In this document: positions 8,835 through 18,622 of the stretch, piece after piece
Layout: each line of letters begins with the position of its first letter
Numbering within the stretch: the stretch's first letter is position 1
From: Pseudomonas hormoni
GTDB lineage: Bacteria; Pseudomonadota; Gammaproteobacteria; Pseudomonadales; Pseudomonadaceae
Assembly (NCBI RefSeq): GCF_018502625.1
Contig: NZ_CP075566.1
Coordinates: 4,901,001-4,965,000 of the forward strand
Length of the DNA: 64,000 bases
Reading direction: 5' to 3'
Notes under the pieces: generated by a model
Database searches by the model: none
The model's input: the letters and a program-made list of their open reading frames with translations, nothing else
What the model was told of the DNA's origin: nothing
Translations under genes and position numbers: made by a program

Positions 8835-10334
8835 TTACCGGAACGGCGGCTCGTCGAAGCTGCGCAGTTTGCGCGAGTGCAGCGAGTTGAGTTCGGTGCG
8901 CAACAGATCCACCGCCTCGATACCGATCTTCAAGTGCTGGCTGACCGCGCGTTCATAGAAGGCGTTGGCCGAACCCGGCAGCTTGATTTCGCTGTGCAGC
9001 GGTTTGTCCGAAACACAGAGCAACGTGCCATACGGCACTCGCAAGCGATAACCTTGCGCGGCGATGGTACCGCTTTCCATGTCCACCGCCACGGCGCGGG
9101 ACAGGTTGATCAGCGGACGCTCCTGGGCCCAGCGCAACTCCCAGTTTCGGTCGTCGTAGGTCAGCACGGTGCCGGTGCGCAGGCGTTTTTTCAGCTCGTC
9201 GCCCTTCTCGCCGGTGATGTTGGCCGCCGCTTGCTGCAACGCCATCTGCACTTCGGCCAGGGCTGGAATCGGAATGTTCGGCGGCACGACCCGGTCGAGA
9301 ATCCCGTCGCGGCGCATGTAGGCGTGAGCCAGCACGTAATCGCCGATGGTCTGCGACTGACGCAGGCCGCCGCAGTGGCCGATCATCAGCCAGCAATGCG
9401 GACGTAGCACGGCCAAATGGTCGGTGATGTTCTTGGCGTTGGACGGGCCGACGCCAATGTTCACCAGGGTCACGCCATGACCGTCACTGGCGATCAGGTG
9501 ATACGCCGGCATTTGATAGCGGTGCCAAACCACACCGGCCGCAATCGCCGAGGCTTCGCCGTGGTCCATGCTCTTTTCGATGATCACGTTGCCCGGCAGC
9601 ACCATGCGCACGAAACGCGGATCGCTGCGCAACTGCTCCAGGCCATGGACGATGAACTGGTCGACGTAGCGGTGGTAGTTGGTCAGCAGAATCCATGGCT
9701 GCACATGGCGCCAGTCGCTGCCGGTGTAATGCACCAGGCGGCGCAGGGAGAAATCCACCCGTGCGGCATCGAACAGGGCCAGCGGCAGCGGATCGGTGTT
9801 TTCCCAATCGTACAAACCGTCAGCGATGCCATCGGTGGCGGCAGACAGGTCGGTACTCGGGAACACCCGCGCCAGCACTGCAGCGGTCACGCCGGAGCCG
9901 GCCAGTTCATCGCCCTGCTCGACCACGTAGGGATAAGGAATGTTCTGCTGGCTGATGCCGACTTCCACGGTCACGGTGAAGTCGTGCATCAGGGGAACCA
10001 GTTGTTCCAGCAGGTATTTGCGAAAGGCCGCCGGGTGAGTGACGGTGACGCTGTAGGTCCCCGGCAACTGAACCTTGGCGTAGGCGCGCGTGGTCTGTGG
10101 GACCTCGCCCTGGCAGTGGTAGGTCAGACGCAGTTCAGGATAACGAAACATCGCACGCTGTTCGGCGTCCGGCTCAATACGATCCTTGAGGTAACGCTTG
10201 AGCGCCTGGTTCAGCGCGGTGGTGGCACGATTGTGCAAGAGCGCAAGCCGGTCCACGGCTTGCTCGGCGGTTTGAACGATAATAAAAGCTTCGGTCACGA
10301 TCAGCATCCTGTGTTCTGACTTGCAGGCCTTCAT
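8835..10334 (-). CDS. amn: AMP nucleosidase
   Basis: A 499-aa AMP nucleosidase, which hydrolyses AMP to adenine and ribose 5-phosphate in purine salvage. The N-terminal AMP nucleosidase domain (about 1-180) includes PELRLTYHCQGEVPQTTRAYAKV; the C-terminal phosphorylase-like domain begins near HRYQMPAYHLIASDGHGVTLVNIGVGPSNAK and carries MIGHCGGLRQSQ and the late VAVDMESGTIAAQGYR motif. Length fits the family (about 480-500). Two starts are possible: ATG 10334 (used here) or ATG 10307 (MLIVTEAF); neither has a strong ribosome site. Monocistronic, with a REP pair upstream. Confidence 0.93.
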   Translation of the reverse strand: MKACKSEHRMLIVTEAFIIVQTAEQAVDRLALLHNRATTALNQALKRYLKDRIEPDAEQRAMFRYPELRLTYHCQGEVPQTTRAYAKVQLPGTYSVTVTHPAAFRKYLLEQLVPLMHDFTVTVEVGISQQNIPYPYVVEQGDELAGSGVTAAVLARVFPSTDLSAATDGIADGLYDWENTDPLPLALFDAARVDFSLRRLVHYTGSDWRHVQPWILLTNYHRYVDQFIVHGLEQLRSDPRFVRMVLPGNVIIEKSMDHGEASAIAAGVVWHRYQMPAYHLIASDGHGVTLVNIGVGPSNAKNITDHLAVLRPHCWLMIGHCGGLRQSQTIGDYVLAHAYMRRDGILDRVVPPNIPIPALAEVQMALQQAAANITGEKGDELKKRLRTGTVLTYDDRNWELRWAQERPLINLSRAVAVDMESGTIAAQGYRLRVPYGTLLCVSDKPLHSEIKLPGSANAFYERAVSQHLKIGIEAVDLLRTELNSLHSRKLRSFDEPPFR

Positions 10335-10405
10335 CTTGCCTGCATCGTCGCTTCACGGGAACAGTGGCGTGCTGGTTGCACACCAATTCTGAAACACAGA
10401 TGAAC

Positions 10406-10500
10406 CCTGTGGGAGCGGGCTTGCCCGCGATGACGGACCAACAGTCGACATTGATGTCGTCTGATCCGCCGCTATCGCGGGCAAGCCCGCTCCCACAGGG
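10406..10500. repeat. REP-pair element, GTGGGAGCGGGCTTGCCCGC class
   Basis: CCTGTGGGAGCGGGCTTGCC and its exact reverse complement face each other across about 50 bp, between amn and the acyl-CoA dehydrogenase gene. This is a second sequence class, distinct from the GAGGGAGCTTGCTCCC elements. Confidence 0.9.
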
Positions 10501-10511
10501 TTTTGTGTTGG

Positions 10512-12158
10512 TTACAGAGGCGGGGTCGATCGGGCGATAATGGCCTCCACATCCAGCCCGCGCGGCAACGCGCCATACACTCGGCCGCCGCCATTGAGAC
10601 GGCTGGCAATGAAGGCATCGCTGACCGCCGAGTTGCCAGCCTCCAGCAACAGCTTGGCCTGCAGCCCCAAGGCGATGTCTTCGGTGAGCTGACGGGCACG
10701 ATACTGAATGTCGCTGGTGTCCTTGAAAGCCGTCTGCAATTGGCTGATGTGCGCGGCCAGTCGTTTATCGCCATGCCCATCGCCCAACTCGCTGAACAGC
10801 ACATCGAGCACGCCTGGCTCTTTCGACAGCGCCCGCAGCACGTCCAGGCACTGCACATTGCCGGATCCTTCCCACGTCGAATTGACCGGTGCTTCACGGT
10901 ACAAGCGCGGCAGGATGCTGTCTTCGACATAACCCGCGCCGCCCATGCATTCGGCAGCCTCATTGATCATCGCGGGCGCGCGTTTGCAGATCCAGTACTT
11001 GCCCACCGCCGTCACCAGGCGTGCGAATTTCGCTTCGTGCTCATCAATCAGGTGATCCAGCGCCTTGCCCATGCGCAGGCTCAACGCCAGGGCCGCTTCG
11101 CTTTCCAGCGCGAGATCGGCCAGCACGTTCTGCATCAGCGGTTGTTCGCTGAGCAACTTGCCGCCAACCCTACGGTGAGCGCAGTGATGGCTCGCCTGGG
11201 TCAACGCCTGGCGCATCAGCGAGCTGGAACCGACCATGCAATCGAAGCGGGTCATGGCCACCATTTCGATGATGGTCGGAACGCCGCGCCCTTCTTCACC
11301 GACCATCCACGCCAGTGCACCGCGGAATTCGACTTCGCTGGACGCGTTGGAGCAATTGCCGAGTTTGTTCTTCAGGCGCTGGATGTAGAACTGGTTGCGT
11401 GTGTCGTCCGGGCGGTGGCGCGGCAGCAGGAAACAGGTCAAACCCTTGTCGGTCTGCGCCAGTGTGAGGAAGGCATCGCACATCGGCGCAGAACAGAACC
11501 ACTTGTGGCCCACCAGTTCGTAGGCCTGACCGGGACCGCTGGCACCGACCGGATACGCCTTGGTGGCGTTGGCCCGCACATCGGTGCCGCCCTGTTTCTC
11601 GGTCATGGCCATGCCGATGGTGACACCGGCCTTGTGCGCCATGCCGACGTTGCGCGGGTCGTATTCGGTGGCGAGGATTTTCGGCAGCCACTGTTCAGCC
11701 AAGTCCGGTTGCAGGCGCATCGCCGGGACGCTGGCGAAGGTCATGGTCAGCGGGCAACCGCTGCCGGCTTCGGCCTGGCTGTGCAGGTAGGTCATGGAGG
11801 CGCGGGCGACGTGGGCGCCGGATTGCGGATGTGCCCAGGGCAGCGAGGTCAGCCCGTGTTCGATCGCTGTGCGCATCAGCTCGTGATACGCCGGGTGAAA
11901 TTCCACCAGATCAATGCGATGACCATAACGGTCGTGACTGCTGAACACCGGCTTGTTCTGATTGGCCAGAAACCCCGCTTCCATCAGCGGCCCGCCGGCC
12001 AGTGCGCCATAAGCATCGATCCGCGATTCGGCCCAACCGGCCCCGAAACGCCGCGACCACTCTTGCAACGGCAAATCGATGCGATACAGGTTGGTGCCGT
12101 CCAGCGACGGTGGCTGGTTGGTGACTTCGTGGGTTTCGGCGAACTGATGCAGGTTCAT
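10512..12158 (-). CDS. aidB: AidB-like acyl-CoA dehydrogenase family protein
   Basis: A 548-aa flavoprotein of the acyl-CoA dehydrogenase superfamily in its AidB branch. The N-terminal extension (ETHEVTNQPPSLDGTNLY) and overall length fit AidB (about 540 aa), longer than the roughly 390 aa of standard acyl-CoA dehydrogenases. AMTEKQGGTDVRANAT and GHKWFCSAPMCDAFL are the FAD/substrate region, and NEAAECMGGAGYVEDSILPRLYREA is the conserved C-terminal helix. E. coli AidB belongs to the adaptive response to alkylation and binds DNA; whether this protein does so or acts as a dehydrogenase cannot be told from sequence. The ATG at 12158 has GGAG seven bases upstream. Confidence 0.88.
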   Translation of the reverse strand: MNLHQFAETHEVTNQPPSLDGTNLYRIDLPLQEWSRRFGAGWAESRIDAYGALAGGPLMEAGFLANQNKPVFSSHDRYGHRIDLVEFHPAYHELMRTAIEHGLTSLPWAHPQSGAHVARASMTYLHSQAEAGSGCPLTMTFASVPAMRLQPDLAEQWLPKILATEYDPRNVGMAHKAGVTIGMAMTEKQGGTDVRANATKAYPVGASGPGQAYELVGHKWFCSAPMCDAFLTLAQTDKGLTCFLLPRHRPDDTRNQFYIQRLKNKLGNCSNASSEVEFRGALAWMVGEEGRGVPTIIEMVAMTRFDCMVGSSSLMRQALTQASHHCAHRRVGGKLLSEQPLMQNVLADLALESEAALALSLRMGKALDHLIDEHEAKFARLVTAVGKYWICKRAPAMINEAAECMGGAGYVEDSILPRLYREAPVNSTWEGSGNVQCLDVLRALSKEPGVLDVLFSELGDGHGDKRLAAHISQLQTAFKDTSDIQYRARQLTEDIALGLQAKLLLEAGNSAVSDAFIASRLNGGGRVYGALPRGLDVEAIIARSTPPL

Positions 12159-12231
12159 GACGGGGCTCCTTTGGTCAGCCAAGGAATTCAGTTAATCACT
12201 GCCCCGAGGCCGAACAAAGTGGCATATCCGC

Positions 12232-14610
12232 CTAACTGTCGGCGCTTTCGCCTTGTTTTGGACTAAGCACCCGACGGTACAGCGCAGCCTGCAAGTCTTC
12301 GAACTTCACCGGTTTGCTCAGGTGATCAATCAAGGCACCGGTCGGGCAACGCTCCCGATCAGCGCTCAGGGCAATCATGAACACCGGCAATTGCTCGCAG
12401 CCCGGCAAGGCGCGGATCTGGCAGCACACTGACACGCCATCCAGCGACGGCAACTGACCATCGATCAGCACAGCGTCGACGGTTTCACGCTGCAAGAGAT
12501 CCAGCGCAGCCACACCATTGTCGGCCGTTCGTACCCGGAACCCGAGCTTGAGCAACATGCCGCGCATCACCAACTGATTGATGCTGTTTTCATCCACCAG
12601 CAGCACGGTGCAATCCTGCGGCTGGCGCAGACGCGGCCGTGTCATCATGGGCGTTGAAACTTGCTCTACCACGGGCAACTCAAGCTCGACGTCGAGCTGG
12701 AAGCGACTGCCGCGACCGGGCTCGGAGCGGTGAGTCAGATGCCCGCCAAGCAAATCGACCAGTTGCCGACAAATCGCCAGGCCAACGCCCAGACCGCCAT
12801 ATTCTCGGGTCATCGAGCCGTCGAGCTGGAAGAAGCGCTGGTACAGCGTCGCCTCGCCCAGATCGGTGAAGCCGATACCGGTGTCGATCACAGCAAAGGA
12901 CAGTGCCAGCCGATCAGGGCCTACGGGTTTACCCGTGACCCGCAACGCCACACCGCCCACCCGGGTGAACTTGATCGCGTTGTCCAGCAGGCATTCCAGG
13001 CATTGCGCCAACTTGATGTTGTCGCCGTGCACCCGGTCCGCAAGCCCTGGCGTGACGTCAACCTTGAAGTCCAGTGACTTGCCCGAGGCATTGCCTTCGA
13101 ACTGCACGCGCAGGGCATCGACCACGCTGCGCAAACTGAAGGTGGTCGCATTAGCCTTGAGCTTGCCGGCCTGCAGTTCGGTCAGGGTGAGGATGCCGTT
13201 GACCATGCGCATCATGTCTCGTGCCGAACCGGCGGCCGTTTGCTGGTATTGCTCCAGCTCCGGGTCCATCTCGACGGTTTGCATCAACTCCAGCGAACCG
13301 ATCACACCGTTCATGGGCGTGCGTAATTCGTGGGTCAGTGTGGCGAGGAATTCATCCTTGAGCTTGTTACTGTGCGCCAGTTGCTGGTTGAGCACTTCGA
13401 GCTTTTGACCGGCATCGAACAAGGTCTGCGCCTGTTGCTCACGCATGGCGTTGATGCGGTCGGCCAGGGCCAGGGACAACAGCGCCACTTCGATGGCCGA
13501 GCCGATCTGGCTGGAATACATGGTCAGGAACACGTTCGGCAGGTAACCCAACACCATCATTGTGTTGATGATGCCGCCGAGCAGAAACGCCGACCAGGCG
13601 ATGATGAAATAACGTGCCACCCGCAGACCGCGCAACCAGGCGTAGATCCCCGCAGCGAAAATCACCACGGTGAACGTCAGCGCCAGGGCCGTCGCCAGAC
13701 GCAGGGCCAGGGCGTAACTGGTCAACAGCGACAAGCCGACCACCACCGCGCCGAACGCAATCAACGCCAGCAGCAAACGATCGAGCCAGCGACTGAGGGT
13801 CGCCGTTTGCAGGAAACTGCGGGCGAACTGACTGCCGAACAACCCCGCGCAACCAATGAAGAATGGCGTCGCAGCGTTGGCCCACCAGGGATTGTTCGGC
13901 CAGAAATACTGCACGGCCGCGCCGTTCACCGACAGTTGATACAGGCCGAACGAGGCAATGTAGAAGATGTAATAGAGGTAACTGGTGTCGCGCACGCTTA
14001 GGTAGATGAACAGGTTGTAGACCAGCATCCCCAACAACACGCCGTAAATCAGGCCCAGCACGTAGAGCCGCACCGGCTGTTCTTCAAGGAATGCTGTGCT
14101 TGACCACAACGTGACTGGCGCCTGGATCGACCCTTCGCTCTGCAGGCGCAGGTACAGGGTTTGCGTTTGATTCGGGGTGAAGTTCAGATCGAACAAATAG
14201 TTGTTCTGGCGAATTTCGCGACTGTCGAACGGTAAGGCATCGCCGGTCTGCCGGGCCAATCGATAGGCACCGACAGCATCGGGCAAGTACAGATCAAGGT
14301 GATCGAGGGGTGGATAGGCCAGTTCCAGCAGCCAGGTCCGTTGCGCAGCGGGATGGGTCGGGCGGTAATTCAGGTCGATTTTCAGCCAGAACACCGAACG
14401 CGAGTAACCAGCGTTGAGGGTGGCCTTATCGTGGGGCTTGAAGTGTCCGGCCGCCGCTTGCGCACGGATATCATCGATGGTTGCCTGACCATTGGCATCT
14501 TCGAACACTTGCAGGGTTCGGCCCAGGGGCAGGCTTTGAGTGAATTCATCGAACTCGACTGCGCTCGCCATGAGGGGCAAGCAAAACAGCAACATCAGCA
14601 AATAGCGCAT
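12232..14610 (-). CDS. ladS: LadS-type hybrid sensor histidine kinase/response regulator
   Basis: A 792-aa membrane sensor. A signal sequence (1-17) leads to a periplasmic 7TMR-DISMED2 domain (about 25-175). A seven-helix 7TMR-DISM membrane region (about 183-385) is followed by a HisKA domain with phosphoacceptor His427 (LTHELRTPMN). The ATPase has an N box at Asn543, a G1 box DTGIG (576-580) and GGLGVG. A receiver domain (about 667-785) has Asp717 and Lys766. This is the architecture and length of P. aeruginosa LadS, and the gene sits next to thiD as I recall for PAO1. LadS promotes GacS/GacA-RsmYZ signalling toward biofilm and chronic lifestyle. Divergent from thiD; may be a single-gene unit. 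Confidence 0.9.
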   Translation of the reverse strand: MRYLLMLLFCLPLMASAVEFDEFTQSLPLGRTLQVFEDANGQATIDDIRAQAAAGHFKPHDKATLNAGYSRSVFWLKIDLNYRPTHPAAQRTWLLELAYPPLDHLDLYLPDAVGAYRLARQTGDALPFDSREIRQNNYLFDLNFTPNQTQTLYLRLQSEGSIQAPVTLWSSTAFLEEQPVRLYVLGLIYGVLLGMLVYNLFIYLSVRDTSYLYYIFYIASFGLYQLSVNGAAVQYFWPNNPWWANAATPFFIGCAGLFGSQFARSFLQTATLSRWLDRLLLALIAFGAVVVGLSLLTSYALALRLATALALTFTVVIFAAGIYAWLRGLRVARYFIIAWSAFLLGGIINTMMVLGYLPNVFLTMYSSQIGSAIEVALLSLALADRINAMREQQAQTLFDAGQKLEVLNQQLAHSNKLKDEFLATLTHELRTPMNGVIGSLELMQTVEMDPELEQYQQTAAGSARDMMRMVNGILTLTELQAGKLKANATTFSLRSVVDALRVQFEGNASGKSLDFKVDVTPGLADRVHGDNIKLAQCLECLLDNAIKFTRVGGVALRVTGKPVGPDRLALSFAVIDTGIGFTDLGEATLYQRFFQLDGSMTREYGGLGVGLAICRQLVDLLGGHLTHRSEPGRGSRFQLDVELELPVVEQVSTPMMTRPRLRQPQDCTVLLVDENSINQLVMRGMLLKLGFRVRTADNGVAALDLLQRETVDAVLIDGQLPSLDGVSVCCQIRALPGCEQLPVFMIALSADRERCPTGALIDHLSKPVKFEDLQAALYRRVLSPKQGESADS

Positions 14611-14923
14611 TTAAGCCCCAGCGTGGCCTGTCCGGTTATCTAAGGAAGCCCCTCATTCCTTTTGAGTAGACGTAAAACCGGCATTACCTGTTATTGGTTT
14701 GGATCCACTCTAGCATAGCCGTTGATGGCCATTGAACACCATTGAAACTTTTCCTACAAAGGCTCTAGAACGGGCGTTCCAGCTTGCAAATTGAGGTAAA
14801 ACTGTTGACTCGGTCAGATTGTGACAGTCCCGGCCGGTTGCATTGCCTGCCCCTGACTCTCTATCGGCAGACCTGGCGGGCACTGCACCCGAAAATCGAT
14901 GTTTGGTGGTAAGCTCGCGCACC
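14611..14923. other. 313-bp divergent promoter gap between ladS and thiD
   Basis: No gene, repeat arm or terminator hairpin is visible. The gap must hold promoters for ladS (minus) and thiD (plus). I could not pick out a convincing -35/-10 pair, and I do not recognise a thiamine-pyrophosphate riboswitch, though TPP control of this locus would need a covariance-model search to exclude. Confidence 0.5.
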
Positions 14924-15721
14924 ATGAATATCTACAGCTCTCGCCCCGTTGTCCTCTGTCTCTCCGGCCACGACCCAAGTGGTGGCGCCGGCTTGCAGGC
15001 AGATATCGAAGCCCTGCTTGCTCAGGGTTGTCATGCGGCCCCGGCCGTCACCGCCCTGACCGTGCAAGACACGGTCAACGTCACTGACTTTCGCGTGCTC
15101 GACCGCGAGTGGGTGCTGGCCCAGGCCAACGCCGTGCTCAACGACTCCGAAGTCGCTGCCGTCAAACTGGGCATGCTCGGTTCCCTGGAAATGGTCGACA
15201 CCGTCGTCGAACTGCTGCAGGCGCACCCGCATTTGCCGATGGTCTGCGACCCGGTGCTGCGCGCCGGCGGTGGCGGACGACTGGGCAAGGATGAAGTCGG
15301 CTACGCCATGCGCGAACGCCTGCTGCCCCTGGCCATCATCGCCACCCCTAACCTTCCCGAAGCCCGCATCCTCGCCGAACTGCCAGAAGGCACCGCGGAC
15401 GAGTGCGCTGAAAAACTCCTGCCCTACGTCAAACACCTGCTGATCACCGGCGGTCATGGCGATGAAGACGAAATCCACAATCGCCTGTACAGCCGCGACG
15501 GTCGCCGCGAAACCTTCACCTGCCAGCGCTTGCCCGGCAGTTACCACGGTTCCGGTTGCACACTGGCCAGCGCCCTCGCCGGTCGTCTGGCTCAGGGTGA
15601 AAACCTCGTCAGCGCCGTGCAGACCGCGCTTAACTACACGTGGCGCACCCTGCGCGATGCAGAGCAGCTGGGCAAAGGTCAGTTCGTGCCGCGCCGCCTG
15701 CCACTGGATTTCTGTTCGTAA
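14924..15721 (+). CDS. thiD: Hydroxymethylpyrimidine (phosphate) kinase
   Basis: A 265-aa ribokinase-fold enzyme that phosphorylates HMP and HMP-P to HMP-PP in thiamine biosynthesis. Signature sequences are CLSGHDPSGGAGLQADIEA near residue 15 (substrate site), AVTALTVQDTVNV, KLGMLGS and the C-terminal GSYHGSGCTLASALAGRLA, where the GSGC loop forms the anion hole. I start at the ATG at 14924 (MNIYSSRPVV), which gives the usual length; an upstream in-frame ATG at 14843 adds 27 residues without family likeness. The ribosome site is weak. First gene of a thiD-thiE-hemL run, with 18 bp to thiE. Confidence 0.94.
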   Translation: MNIYSSRPVVLCLSGHDPSGGAGLQADIEALLAQGCHAAPAVTALTVQDTVNVTDFRVLDREWVLAQANAVLNDSEVAAVKLGMLGSLEMVDTVVELLQAHPHLPMVCDPVLRAGGGGRLGKDEVGYAMRERLLPLAIIATPNLPEARILAELPEGTADECAEKLLPYVKHLLITGGHGDEDEIHNRLYSRDGRRETFTCQRLPGSYHGSGCTLASALAGRLAQGENLVSAVQTALNYTWRTLRDAEQLGKGQFVPRRLPLDFCS

Positions 15722-15739
15722 CGCCATGAGGCATGTCCG

Positions 15740-16363
15740 ATGAAACTACGTGGCCTTTACGCCATTACCGATAGCCAGCTGCTGGCCGGTAAATTCCTGT
15801 CGTACGTGGAGGCGGCGCTGGAAGGCGGCGTCACCCTGCTGCAATACCGCGACAAGAGCAGCGACGAGGCCCGCCGTCTGCGCGAGGCCGAAGCCCTGCG
15901 CGATCTGTGCGAACGCTACAAGACCCAGCTGATCATCAATGACGACGCCGAACTGGCCGCACGCCTGAACGTCGGCGTGCACCTGGGCCAGACCGATGGC
16001 CCACTGATGCCGGTTCGGGCACTGCTCGGTCGTCAGGCGCTCATCGGGTCGACCTGCCACGCGCAACTCGAACTCGCTGAACAAGCCGCCAAAGAAGGCG
16101 CCAGTTACGTCGCCTTCGGCCGCTTCTTCAACTCCAACACCAAACCCGGCGCACCGACTTGCAGCCTTGAGTTGCTCGATCAGGCCCGCAGCAAACTGCA
16201 CCTGCCGATCTGCGCGATCGGCGGCATCACCCTGGAAAACGCCGCGCCACTGGTGGCCCACGGCGTCGATCTGCTGGCGGTGGTCCACGGCCTGTTTGGC
16301 GCCGAGAGCACGGCTGAAGTCACCCGCCGCGCCCGCGCATTCAACGAATTACTGAAAATCTGA
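15740..16363 (+). CDS. thiE: Thiamine-phosphate synthase
   Basis: A 207-aa TIM-barrel enzyme joining HMP-PP and the thiazole phosphate to make thiamine monophosphate. Family features in order: [11 protein letters not shown] near the start, [10 protein letters not shown] (residues 30-39), [25 protein letters not shown] (phosphate and Mg site), [30 protein letters not shown] and [25 protein letters not shown]. Length is normal. It follows thiD by 18 bp and precedes hemL by 15 bp, so the three are very likely co-transcribed. Confidence 0.95.
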   Translation: MKLRGLYAITDSQLLAGKFLSYVEAALEGGVTLLQYRDKSSDEARRLREAEALRDLCERYKTQLIINDDAELAARLNVGVHLGQTDGPLMPVRALLGRQALIGSTCHAQLELAEQAAKEGASYVAFGRFFNSNTKPGAPTCSLELLDQARSKLHLPICAIGGITLENAAPLVAHGVDLLAVVHGLFGAESTAEVTRRARAFNELLKI

Positions 16364-16378
16364 TTTGAGAGCCCGATC

Positions 16379-17662
16379 ATGTCTCGTTCCGAAACCCTGT
16401 TTGCCAATGCCCAGAAACACATTCCCGGTGGCGTGAACTCGCCTGTTCGCGCGTTCAAGAGCGTTGGCGGTACGCCGCTGTTCTTCAAGCACGCGGAAGG
16501 CGCCTACGTCACCGACGAAGACGACAAGCGTTATGTGGATTACGTCGGTTCCTGGGGCCCGATGATCCTCGGCCACAGCCATCCGGACGTGCTGGACGCG
16601 GTGCGTAAACAGTTGGTACACGGTTTGTCGTATGGCGCTCCGACCGCGATGGAAACCGAGATGGCCGACCTGGTCTGCTCGATCGTGCCGTCGATGGAAA
16701 TGGTGCGCATGGTCAGCTCCGGCACCGAGGCGACCATGAGCGCGATTCGCCTGGCCCGTGGTTTTACCGGCCGCGACAGCATCATCAAGTTCGAAGGCTG
16801 CTACCACGGTCACTCCGACAGCCTGCTGGTCAAAGCAGGTTCCGGCGCATTGACCCAAGGCGTGCCGAGCTCGGCCGGTGTACCGGCGTCCTTCGCCGAA
16901 CACACCCTGACCCTGCCGTTCAACGACATTGATGCCGTGGAAACCATGCTCGCCGAAGTCGGCCAGGACGTGGCCTGCATCATCGTCGAGCCGGTGGCCG
17001 GCAACATGAACTGCGTACCGCCGGCGCCGGGCTTCCTCGAAGGCCTGCGGACCTTGTGCGACAAGCACGGCGTGGTGCTGATTTTCGACGAAGTGATGAC
17101 CGGTTTCCGCGTCGCCCTCGGCGGCGCTCAAGCGCATTACGGCGTTACGCCAGACCTGACCACATTTGGCAAGATCATCGGTGGCGGCATGCCGGTTGGC
17201 TGCTTCGGCGGCAAACGCGAAATCATGTCGCACATCGCGCCACTGGGCCCGGTTTATCAGGCGGGCACCTTGTCGGGTAACCCGCTTGCGATGGCGGCCG
17301 GTCTCACGACTTTGCGCCTGATCAGCCGCCCTGGCTTCCACGCCGAACTGAGCGACTACACCAGCCGCCTGCTCGATGGCCTGCAACAGCGCGCCGATGC
17401 CGCCGGCATTCCGTTCGTGACCACGCAGGCCGGCGGCATGTTCGGCCTGTACTTCAGCGGCGCCGACGACATCGTCACGTTTGATGATGTGATGGCCAGC
17501 GACGCGAAGCTGTTCGGCCGCTTCTTCCACCTGATGCTCGAAGGCGGCGTGTACCTGGCGCCAAGTGCATTCGAAGCCGGCTTCACCTCGATTGCCCACG
17601 GCGAAGCCGAGTTGAAACTGACGCTGGATGCCGCCGAACGCGCATTTGCCGCACTGAAATAA
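16379..17662 (+). CDS. hemL: Glutamate-1-semialdehyde 2,1-aminomutase
   Basis: A 427-aa PLP enzyme of class III aminotransferase fold that converts glutamate-1-semialdehyde to 5-aminolevulinate for tetrapyrrole synthesis. Visible features: [13 protein letters not shown] at the N terminus, [16 protein letters not shown] (PLP phosphate), [33 protein letters not shown] (Asp contacting PLP) and [14 protein letters not shown] with the Schiff-base Lys. Length is typical. Third gene after thiD and thiE; a strong hairpin terminator follows ten bases after the stop. Confidence 0.97.
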   Translation: MSRSETLFANAQKHIPGGVNSPVRAFKSVGGTPLFFKHAEGAYVTDEDDKRYVDYVGSWGPMILGHSHPDVLDAVRKQLVHGLSYGAPTAMETEMADLVCSIVPSMEMVRMVSSGTEATMSAIRLARGFTGRDSIIKFEGCYHGHSDSLLVKAGSGALTQGVPSSAGVPASFAEHTLTLPFNDIDAVETMLAEVGQDVACIIVEPVAGNMNCVPPAPGFLEGLRTLCDKHGVVLIFDEVMTGFRVALGGAQAHYGVTPDLTTFGKIIGGGMPVGCFGGKREIMSHIAPLGPVYQAGTLSGNPLAMAAGLTTLRLISRPGFHAELSDYTSRLLDGLQQRADAAGIPFVTTQAGGMFGLYFSGADDIVTFDDVMASDAKLFGRFFHLMLEGGVYLAPSAFEAGFTSIAHGEAELKLTLDAAERAFAALK

Positions 17663-17671
17663 CGCTGTGCC

Positions 17672-17703
17672 GCTGACGTTGTCGATTGCCAGCGTCAGCT
17701 TTT
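17672..17703 (+). terminator. Intrinsic terminator after hemL
   Basis: GCTGACGTTG pairs with CAGCGTCAGC (ten bp, one G-U) around a short loop and is followed at once by TTTT. It closes the thiD-thiE-hemL transcript. Confidence 0.85.
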
Positions 17704-17886
17704 ACCTACATTCCAGCGTCTTTTCTTATTCATCTGCCGATAATCCCCCGTAAACCGGGCGATATATTCCCCGCGCAGCAGAAAAACGAGTAAAGACTTT
17801 GTAAGGTTGGCCCTGCTTATTTCATAATGCGCGCTTATTGGATCCCTCGATGGGTCCGCGCGCCCCTCAGAGGTAAGTCGATTCCC

Positions 17887-18441
17887 ATGAACCGCACCGG
17901 CCGCGCCCTTGCATTGGGCTGCCTGTTGCTCCTTCAGCCCCTGCTCGCGCTCGCACAAGCAGGCGGCAACTCGTTGTTAATCCCAGCGATGGGTCGCTGC
18001 ACCCTCAATACCCAGCCGCAAGACCTGGCACAGGCGCTCGCCGCCTGCCAGAAAGCGTCGGATGAAGGGGATGCGCAAGCGCAATACGAGTTGGGTGAGT
18101 TTTACTACGATGGCAAATACAACCCGCGCGACCTCAAACTGGCCCTCTCCTACTTCGAAAAGGCCTCGCTGCAAGGCCACGCCCAGGCGCAATTCAAACT
18201 CGGCACCATGTTCTTCCACGGCGAAGGCGTACCGGCCAACAACGTTCAGGCGTATATCGTGCTGAAAATGGCGGCGGTCAATGGTGCGGAAGAGGCGCTG
18301 GATACAGCGGACGAAGTCGCCGAGAAGATGCCTCGCGAAGAACTTGAGGTTGCGACTCAGGTGCTTGGGCAAATCTTCCGCAAGTATCTGATGGAATTGC
18401 AGAGCGCCGATGGGCGTACGCCTTTTTCTCCACTGCCCTGA
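17887..18441 (+). CDS. Exported Sel1-repeat (TPR-like) protein
   Basis: A 184-aa protein with a signal peptide (MNRTGRALALGCLLLLQPLLALAQA) followed by Sel1-like repeats: GDAQAQYELGEFYYDGKYNPRDLKLALSYFEKAS and GHAQAQFKLGTMFFHGEGVPANNVQAYIVLKMAA. The C-terminal third is helical and charged. Sel1 repeats are protein-interaction solenoids; the partner is unknown. I start at ATG 17887, with AGAGGTAAG upstream; the upstream in-frame ATG at 17827 lacks a signal peptide start. It sits alone between the hemL terminator and a REP pair. The gap before it contains CATAAT near 17822, a plausible -10. Confidence 0.82.
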   Translation: MNRTGRALALGCLLLLQPLLALAQAGGNSLLIPAMGRCTLNTQPQDLAQALAACQKASDEGDAQAQYELGEFYYDGKYNPRDLKLALSYFEKASLQGHAQAQFKLGTMFFHGEGVPANNVQAYIVLKMAAVNGAEEALDTADEVAEKMPREELEVATQVLGQIFRKYLMELQSADGRTPFSPLP

Positions 18442-18457
18442 CCTGAACACTGACCCC

Positions 18458-18590
18458 TGTGGCGAGGGAGCTTGCTCCCGCTCGGCTGCGAAGCAGTCGT
18501 AAAGTCAGACAATGCGGTGAGTCAGAAAAACTGTGCTTGCCGGGTTTAGGGCCGCTTCGCGCCCCAGCGGGAGCAAGCTCCCTCGCCACA
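18458..18590. repeat. REP-pair element, GAGGGAGCTTGCTCCC class
   Basis: Complete pair of arms TGTGGCGAGGGAGCTTGCTCCC and complement around about 90 bp with GGCTGCGAAGCAGTC and GGGCCGCTTCGCGCCCC. Lies between the converging Sel1 and DUF1820 genes. Confidence 0.9.
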
Positions 18591-18622
18591 AAAAGCCCAG
18601 TTCATCTCAAAGACCTTCCTGC

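Noticed and set aside
10503..12266. A 587-codon plus-strand frame opposite the AidB-like gene
   Set aside because: The opposite strand encodes a clear acyl-CoA dehydrogenase; this frame is a shadow.
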